Shown here one piece after another: positions 56,950-64,000 of a stretch of 64,000 nucleotides of DNA. The DNA comes from Dryomyza anilis. Lineage: Eukaryota > Arthropoda > Insecta > Diptera > Dryomyzidae. Made by a program: the position numbers and the translations under genes. Position 1 is the stretch's first letter, and each line of letters starts with the position of its first letter. The notes beneath the pieces were generated by a model. It did not search any database, was not told where the DNA came from, and saw nothing but the letters and a program-made list of their open reading frames with translations. Where the stretch lies: NCBI GenBank assembly GCA_951804985.1, contig OX638132.1, positions 21,953,989 through 22,017,988 of the forward strand. The letters run 5' to 3'.

Positions 56950-57429
56950 CTTTTGGCATGACAAGATGTTCAATATTTCAAATTCGCCCTTTTGGTTTTG
57001 TCTTTTGTGGCTAGAAAAATGTTTGAATAAAAAATTAAAAAGCCAGATTTCTCGAACGAGATTTCCGGGTCGTAATTCTCTATGGCGAGCAGCAGATAAT
57101 ACTAAAAATGTCGCACATTTCTCAAATAAAACCCAAATTCAGTAGGAATTTTCAATTTTATCGCTCAAAAATATCGTCTTTAGCAAATAATGATTTCTTG
57201 GGAAATAATTTTAAATGAAAAAAGAATCGAGTCGACAATTTCAAACGCACTCCTCATAACTAAGCCGAAATTCTCCAGTTTGTGGAAGATATTTTCATAT
57301 TAAAATTGTATTGAAAACATCTTTCTGTGTGTAGGAATTTATTTCATGGATTTTCAACTTTATTTCATCCATCATTTATGCCCTACAATTTACACTCTCT
57401 ATTATATATATTGTGTCCATTTATTTATT
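56950..57429. other. Spacer and probable CCAP 3' UTR
   Basis: No gene seen. On the minus strand AATAAA (plus TTTATT at 57,420-57,425) lies a few bases past the CCAP stop and may be its poly(A) signal. Confidence 0.4.
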
Positions 57430-57859
57430 TTAAGCATTTTCAGCTTCGTCCAGCTTGAGCTGCTGTTGCAACGCCAACTGCTTTTGCTGATTTCTCAATT
57501 TCTGTTTGGTTTTCTGTCGAAATATTTCCTTGCTTGCCTCCTTGATGGCCTCGAATATTTTCGCCTGCGACATAATTTGTTTTTGCACATTCTCCACCGC
57601 CGGTTCCGCGTTAATGTCAATCAGATCGCTGAGCGCTTCGCCCATTTCATCATTGATGTTGTTGTTGTAGTTCCGTTCGTCCATCTCGGCGCGCTTTATC
57701 AACGGATATGGCAGGATGGCACGTTTCTTGCCACAACCTATATTGAATGAAATAATTATTTAAAGAAATGTTCATCATTTTATTAACTATGGCACCTGTG
57801 AATGCATTGCAGAATGGACGTTTTTCGTATTTCCAACGAATACTTCCACTTAACTTCTG
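57430..57859 (-). CDS. CCAP: Crustacean cardioactive peptide (CCAP) precursor, two 3' exons
   Basis: Prohormone of the amidated nonapeptide CCAP, which in insects drives ecdysis motor programmes and heart rate. Minus-strand exons are 57859-57796 and 57737-57430; intron 58 bp, GT-AG. They encode QKLSGSIRWKYEKR, then PFCNAFTG, split by the intron from CGKKR. KR before, and GKKR after, give cleavage and C-terminal amidation of a disulfide-linked nonapeptide. A further LIKR site follows. The C-terminal propeptide SDLIDINAEPAVENVQKQIM and AKIFEAIKEASKEIF matches the Drosophila CCAP precursor strongly. TAA stop at 57,432-57,430. The signal-peptide exon lies further upstream on the minus strand and was not found. 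Reading through the 3' splice site gives a hydrophobic stretch without an ATG. The acceptor could be one codon later (cagcag). Confidence 0.92.
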
Positions 57860-58291
57860 CTGCAACAAAAAAAAATAAATATTTGAATATAATAATGGAT
57901 ATAATATAATGAATAATAACACTTTGCTACAAATTCCAAAAAATTTCACCTACAAAAATTCCCACCTATATTGTTGGATTGTTGGACTTACAGAATATCT
58001 ATATCACTTCGAGTTTTTTTAACGTCCACTTCTTTGTGCAAATTCCGTCAAAATACTATCTTGAAATTTAGGTACGAATATTTATAATAACTAAACAAAA
58101 ATTTAGGTTTTTCAGAATTTTCGAAAGGTTTCTTTTTAAGGACATACAGTTTGAAGTGCAAGTATAATTACCACTGACCAAATATTCAGGTAAAACGATA
58201 CAACTTCCAAAAGCCTGTTTTATTAGCTTTAAAATGACACCTCGATCAATAGATATTTAATTAAGACCAACTAGAGAAGTGCGCATAATAA

Positions 58292-58560
58292 TAATAATAG
58301 TTTGGCGCTACAGTCCTGTATAGAACTTCGGCCGAGCTCTCTCACCATTTGAGGAATGCGAGTTATATTTGTACTCAAATTGGTGGGACCTACAGTTTAT
58401 TGCCGAATCCAAACGGCGGGTGAGAGCTTTTCATAGGCAATGTTTTACTCTCGTAGGTTTGCCATTTACTGCCGAGAGGTAGCGTCGCATAGAAAAATGT
58501 TTTCTATGAAAAAGATGTTGGTAGTCGCTGGGCATCGAACCGCGGACCTTTCGGCTCGTA
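58292..58560 (-). mobile_element. SINE copy, head truncated
   Basis: Minus-strand copy from the tail (aataataataatagtttggcg) through the body to gaaccgcggacctttcggct; the outer tRNA head with box A is missing. It meets an unrelated gggatgtgcgattt sequence at 58,561. Confidence 0.75.
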
Positions 58561-58789
58561 GGGATGTGCGATTTGTTTTTTTCGTTTCTACGCCAATTTA
58601 TAACAAAAACCCTTTACTTCCAGCATTAGGAAATATAAATTTCGTGATATTTTTTAACCTTGTCTGTTGTTTAAATTTTACTTATGGAATTAAGAGAATA
58701 AAACAGAAGAGCAAACTAATTTGTTTAATTATTTTTTATATTACTTTTCCCGTTTCGCCGGCTCTCTTAATGTTTCCGTGTTTTTTTCG

Positions 58790-59014
58790 TACACCCAGAA
58801 AAAAATACTATATAAATAATAGTTATTGCTATTAAAAATAGTCAATAGGATAAATTATTATTTTAATCGGAAAATACCATTACAATACTAGAAAATACCA
58901 TGATATTGACATTGATATTACATATGAAAGATTTATTTTTTGTATACCATTAAATCAATAATTATCCTATTGACTAATTTTAATGGGATTTGAGGGTATT
59001 TTATTTTGGGTGTA
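58790..59014. mobile_element. MITE, CCCAGAAAAAA family
   Basis: Copy with TACACCCAGAAAAAAA and TATTTTGGGTGTA ends. On both sides lie pieces of the hAT-like element (tccgtgtttttttcgt before; ccgtgtttcacgcagttcctgtaaatttagtc after), so the MITE inserted into a hAT-like copy spanning about 58,565-59,110. Confidence 0.75.
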
Positions 59015-59109
59015 TTATCCCGTGTTTCACGCAGTTCCTGTAAATTTAGTCGTTGTGTACGTGTTCGTGCGAGTAACCTCTCGGCTTGTCCGTGCCATCA
59101 AAAACCAGG

Positions 59110-60269
59110 CATCTCTAAGAACAACCATAAGAATTGTTTTTTGTTGACAATTTTTTGTATCTTTAGACTACCGTACCTCAGGATATAGTTATCCGAAAAA
59201 ATTAAAAACATAATTGACTATTGAACTTTACCTATCAACATATCACCAAAATCCAAGAGGTTAAAATCTCAAAGTGTTGACTTTGTTTTTTTTGATCGAT
59301 ATAGTATTGGCATGACTGAGTGAACATTTTTTATATGATTTTTCAAAAAATAAAAATGTATTAAGTATGTTAGTTCTTCAAAAAGTTTTACAGTGAATGC
59401 TGAGTTTTAATTACATTAGTAAATGAGAATTTGCATACAGAAGAGAACATTAAAAAAAACTCATAGTTCATACACTCAGAAGAAAATGTCACATAATGTA
59501 CTTAATGGTACGTCCATTGTTTTTATGGTTCATTTACTAATATTTTTACTTTTTAAATCAGAAGTTTTCTACTAAATAAAAGTATTTGAAAAATTTAGTA
59601 CCATAAATATATATATTTATTCTAATAAAAATAATAATATTATTATTTTTAATAGAATAAATAATATTGTTTTAATGGTTTCCTCCTATAATAATAAACC
59701 TGGTCTAAAAAACATACACACGAATAAAAACATATTCGTTTTGTACGTCATCCTGCCTGTTTGCTTAAAATGGTCCCATGTATTTTTGGCAATAAAGCAC
59801 ATTATTAAACGCGACATTGGTAAGGACTCAATGTATTTAAAGTAAATTCATTATATTTAACCTATTTTTTATTTATTACAGAAAATAAATAATTCATCGA
59901 ACTTCTGTTATGGCAACGGACTCGAAATTAATGCAGTATTATAATCAATTATTGGAACCTGAAGTGAACATTTAATGTGTTATAACCTTAAAATAAATTA
60001 TACAATTAAATAACTAAAATACATTTTGTTTTAATAAATATTAGAAAAAAATGTAATTCGATTATACTATAAAAATTAATAATACGTATCATTACATATT
60101 TATATGTTTTGCTTATTATAATTAAAATAGCACATTATAACATTTATGGTACAACAACATATTGTGTTAACAGTTTCAATATTACTGAACTAATGGGACG
60201 CCACCTATTATTGTTTTTCTAATGAAATACTATTAATTTACCATGTTTTTATTCTGGGTGTAGTCATAG
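59110..60269. other. AT-rich intergenic DNA
   Basis: No gene supported. About 59,470-60,260 is bounded by acactcagaagaaaatg and tttttattctgggtgtag, so it may be a longer, diverged TIR element. Confidence 0.4.
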
Positions 60270-61144
60270 TACAGCCAGAAAAAAATTCGCTCAAATCCCA
60301 TTAAAATTGGTCAATAGGACAAAAAATAAATATTTTCATATAAACTCAATGGAAATGTCATGGTATTTTCTAGTACTTAATAGTATATTCCGATTAAAAT
60401 AATAATTTATCCTATTGACTATTTTTAATAGTAAACCAGTTGGGAAGGTTAGATCACATGGAAAATTTTAAAGTAGGGATATTTTATAGTAGGTGTTATT
60501 ATGGTAGTTAGAATTATCAAAATTATAGTCGGTCTAAGCCGACTATAAATACCCAACACATGTGTGGTTACCAATCAAAGTGGTAAATAGGTCACCAGGG
60601 TATACGAATCCTGAAAACAAATACAAACTTTCAATCGCTGAAGAATTTCCATTCATTTGATACCCATATTTACAAATAGGTAGGTGTGCCGAATTTCGTT
60701 TTTTTTTTTTGAACCAGAAGTCTTTTCGCGGGAAAACGTTATGTTCATGTATTTGAGCATGAAGTCAATATATATTTGACCAAAAAAGTTTACCTAAACA
60801 CGTATACAGTAAAATTCACCAGTAGATGTATGTTTTATATAAGGTATTTGAACATAAGTGGTCGGTTAACAGGTCACAATGGGCTGATCATGCCCATTTT
60901 CACTGACAGACAGCATAGATATATAAGTAATCTAAATTAGGAGTTTCATTTATTTAGCTCTTCTAGTTTTTTTGTAATCAAGATTTCAACAGACAGACAG
61001 AAGGACAGACGGGCATCACTTAGACGACTCAGGAGGTCATGCTGTTCAAGGGTGTTACAAACGGCGTACCAAACTGAATATACCCTTTCACTCTTAGTGT
61101 AGGGTATAAAAACTATTATTTATAAAGTATTTTTTCTGGGTGTA
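60270..61144. mobile_element. MITE (CCCAGAAAAAA family) interrupted by a TATACCC-type element
   Basis: The left part (60,270-60,435) starts TACAGCCAGAAAAAAA and reads to tttttaatagtaaa. The right part (61,109-61,144) resumes aaaactattatttataaag and ends TTTTTTCTGGGTGTA. Together they make one reverse copy of the MITE. Confidence 0.8.
60436..61108 (-). mobile_element. TATACCC-type non-autonomous element, contiguous copy
   Basis: About 673 bp. The minus strand begins TATACCCTACACTAAGAGTG and ends CTAACCTTCCCAACTGG. The interior has TTGGTACGCCGTTTGTAACA, a (CTGT) stretch, a CGACTATA/TATAGTCG-type short palindrome (tagtcggtctaagccgacta) and no coding frame. This copy defines the family ends because it sits inside a known MITE. 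Confidence 0.75.
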
Positions 61145-63219
61145 GGATAATAATTAAATGCAACAATAATTCCCAATATTTTTAAAAGATTCTGTCAATC
61201 ATTTAATGATTTTAAAATCTTACTATGATTAAATTTTATGATTGGAATACCGAATGGTTGTAGCAAAAATGCAATTTAAATATAAAAGATTGTCAGAATA
61301 ATTTTTTTTTTTTTTTGTTAAATAATGTCTTAATTCCCAAAATCATGTTATGTAATTAATGATTGCAGCAAAAATGTCAAAATTATGTTCGTTATTGTGT
61401 CAAAACAAGGTTGAAACAATAATTAGATTATGATTGTTGTATTCAGAGTATGTAACCAGTATTTAATTAGATTTCTTTAGATAACATTAAATAAATAAAA
61501 AAGAAAATGTTATACAATATTCAATTGACAAAGATGATTGAAACAATCATACAATGATACCCGCAACAAGGTCTCTACTGATAGAAACATAATAGAAACA
61601 TTGGGAAACATGATACAATAATGAAATGATTTCCGCATGAAGATTCCTTCTGAAAAAATGTTTGAAATGTTGGAAAAATGATTGATACAATCATGCAATG
61701 ATTTCTGCAATGAAGTCATTGTTGGAAAATGATGTAAACATTTGAAAACTTGATTTAAATAATCATGCAATGATTTCTGCAATAGAGTTACTTACACTAA
61801 GAAAACAAAAGATTATAGAAGTCAAACTTGCCAACTACATTTTCAAAATTTAAATCGGATTCGTCAAAAAGCGTGGGAAATTCCAATGACAGATTTTATT
61901 AACTCGGTTATTTTATTTTTTTAAATATAACAAATCAATCAGTTCAATGTAGGTACATTATTTTAGAAACTGATTTAAATATTTTTTACTAATATTAGGA
62001 TTTTGCAATGTTTTTATTTTTTATATTTCTTCTCCTCGTAGCAAATAGCAAAAAAGTACCCAAAACTTACATTGGCCATATTTTCCTCCGCGTCGCTGTA
62101 CATTGCTGCATGTATGGTAAAAATCCATATGCAAAACCATATTTTGGCAAAAAACATTATGTTGTATTATTAACACACAATTTATTTAAATATAATATAT
62201 TTTTTAATTTCTTTGTTTTTAGTATATTTGCAATGTTTATAAATATTTGTATATTCAAAAATATATTTACTATTTATTTAATACAATTTTTTAATACTTT
62301 TCTATTATATTTCACAGTTTAGTTTCCGACTATGTCCGCCAACTGATCGCACACGATTGAGCTGTTTCTGTTCAGGACAACATTTAATATAGGAATCTAG
62401 AAATAGAAATGACCCCCCTAATTGCCGCCTCTCCTACTGACCACCATGCAGATGTTGCTGCTATTGTCGTTGTACTTGGTTATTAAAATGTACTTTTAAT
62501 GTTGTTGTATCACTTACTCTATAATTCCTTAAACAGGACATCCTGCTGTTTCTTCAAAGTGGTTGGCTGCTTGGTTGCAACATAATAATTGAATTCTGTG
62601 CTCGTCACTTTTATTTTTTTTTTTTTTGCATTCATAATGGAAACTTTGATTTCTGCGGTTTTTAAAGCAAATATGTAATGGGGCTGGGTCAATGTTTAAT
62701 ATGTTGGCCTTAATTTTAAAATTAGTCTGCGCACAATGTAAAGTCCTCACAGTAATGAATGATAGATCTGAAAGTGATTGAGATGATTTAATTTCTGTAT
62801 TATTTCAAATAAGAATTTATTTCAAAAAGTCCATCAATGCTTATTAGCCGCTTTAGTAATGACGTACGTTGTGACCACCTGTTGCTTAAATCTATGACGT
62901 TTATGGTTATGAAAGTAGTAATTATATCACTCCATCGACACGTGTACGCCGTAACCATGTCCTTGGTCAAAAACCTGGTTGAACTTTACCTCACATAACT
63001 ATAATAATTCCAACGCAAAACCATTTAATTGCTATTGTAAGTGATGCTTTCAATTTGACGTAAGATTAAGTTGAAGAGTTAAAACATTCAAGGTTCAAGA
63101 TATAGAATCAAAAACAGTTTTTGTATTAAACTTTTTATTATTTTCATTATGTATTATGTTGTTCGACTATTTAATAAATTAACAGTTCAAATTTGTTATA
63201 ATGGAAACCAATTAACATG
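61145..63219. other. Intergenic DNA
   Basis: 61,380-61,800 has loosely repeated caatcatgcaatgatttctgcaa words, probably an old repeat. 62,300-62,560 is somewhat GC-richer, with an acceptor-like tatatttcacag at about 62,307-62,318 and a short frame MQMLLLLSLYLVIKMYF near 62,446. No gene can be supported. Confidence 0.4.
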
Positions 63220-63981
63220 TACACAGAAAAAAAAATCGTAAATATAGCCAAAAAGGTACAATCAAATTATTGCTAAAACTGCGCCGACTAAATTATTAAT
63301 TGTATTAGCGTACACATTCATCATATTAGCAATCGCATTTGCTGCCAACAGCTATGTGTATTCCCATACCGCGTTGATGTTATAGCAGTGCGTGGTCGCT
63401 ATAGCAGTGAGTGGTAGCTGTAGCAGTGCGTGGTCGCTATAACAGTGCGTGGTGTGTGTTCGTGTAGTCGCTTACAGCGCTGCTGAATTTAGTGGTGAAA
63501 GTCGTGAAATTGGTGGAATTCGCTTAGAATTAGAATTTTTAGTTGGCGGTTTGCGCGCATATCAGTTCACATTTGGTTCATGTCAAAAGAAACCCTTATA
63601 GAGTTTGATAATACTCTATTGGTATCGTTGAAAATGATGATGATGTCAATAGTTTCATATTTAATTATGCTTCATCCTCAGAAAAGTATATTTGTTATAT
63701 ACTTTCACAAGAATTTATATTATTCTTTTTTAATAAACTAAAAAAGAATTATAAGAATACTGTGAAATTGCAAAAATACTTTTAAAACGGCGACCATACC
63801 AATTAAATAATTTGCTACTTAAGCAAAATCATTTATTGGTATAATTTTGGACGCAAATAAAATTTTTAGCGAATGTGTTTGCTCAATACATGAAAATGGC
63901 AAGAATGTAATTGCTAGACCAATGAATGGTGTACAATTAATTTTGATTGCTGTATTTACGTCGATTATTTTTTTCTGTGTA
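63220..63981. mobile_element. MITE with TACACAGAAAAAAA ends
   Basis: 762 bp bounded by TACACAGAAAAAAAAATCGT and its near-complement ending ATTATTTTTTTCTGTGTA; the match extends inward through taaatatagc / gctgtattta. Inside, about 63,379-63,455 holds four units of a roughly 19-bp minisatellite (tatagcagtgcgtggtcgc). Solo ends of the family occur at 30,590-30,690. Confidence 0.7.
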
Positions 63982-64000
63982 CTCGAATGGAAATTTGATC

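Noticed and set aside
57650..57949. Frame with a hydrophobic N-terminus running into CCAP
   Set aside because: The first codon is GTG rather than ATG, and the hydrophobic part is the translated polypyrimidine tract of a 3' splice site.
62446..62500. Short hydrophobic frame MQMLLLLSLYLVIKMYF as a CCAP signal exon
   Set aside because: It is on the plus strand, opposite to CCAP, and too short to support a gene.

Overview
The window is nuclear DNA of a higher fly (Diptera, Cyclorrhapha). The best guess is a tephritid fruit fly or close relative. Genes carry spliceosomal introns, the intergenic DNA is very AT-rich, and every recognisable gene has a clear Drosophila counterpart. Gene density is low: six confident protein-coding genes in 64 kb. 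Much of the rest is transposon-derived: MITEs, a tRNA-derived SINE, Helitron-like elements, broken LINEs and simple repeats.

Layout. 1-14,680 is mostly repeat debris with two weak candidate terminal exons (641-745, 6361-6407) and a truncated LINE (7535-8790). 14,684-16,300 holds the R8 photoreceptor opsin Rh6: a textbook RCSI element and TATA box, three exons, poly(A) signal. A dimeric satellite rich in GATTAATC follows (16,384-17,430). 18,277-18,695 (minus strand) carries the last two exons of the neuropeptide gene Trissin. 19-27 kb is repeats, including a dead RTE-like LINE. 27.6-36.9 kb is a tandem trio of extracellular trypsin-like serine proteases of the CLIP/snake type. The middle one has lost its CLIP domain, apparently by collapse of the CLIP exon to a 21-nt microexon.

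37.2-39.3 kb is a three-level nest of mobile elements. 41,118-55,798 is a complete ten-exon gene for the double-cassette Ski2-like helicase obelus/ASCC3, about 2,175 aa. It includes a probable GC-AG intron and two introns of about 3 kb swollen by transposons and by 1.7 kb of A/C-rich simple repeat. Convergent with it on the minus strand is the CCAP neuropeptide precursor (57,430-57,859), whose intron splits the nine-residue hormone. 58-64 kb is again MITE-rich.

How the genes relate. Rh6, Trissin and CCAP are nervous-system genes (light detection and two secreted peptides). The proteases act in haemolymph cascades. The helicase acts in RNA metabolism. Nothing suggests a shared pathway. Their co-location probably reflects conserved fly chromosome order (Muller element E, from general knowledge) rather than a functional cluster. 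The 5' signal-peptide exons of both neuropeptide genes were not found with confidence. Exon boundaries were placed by hand from splice sites, reading frame and remembered family sequence; no alignment or search was run.
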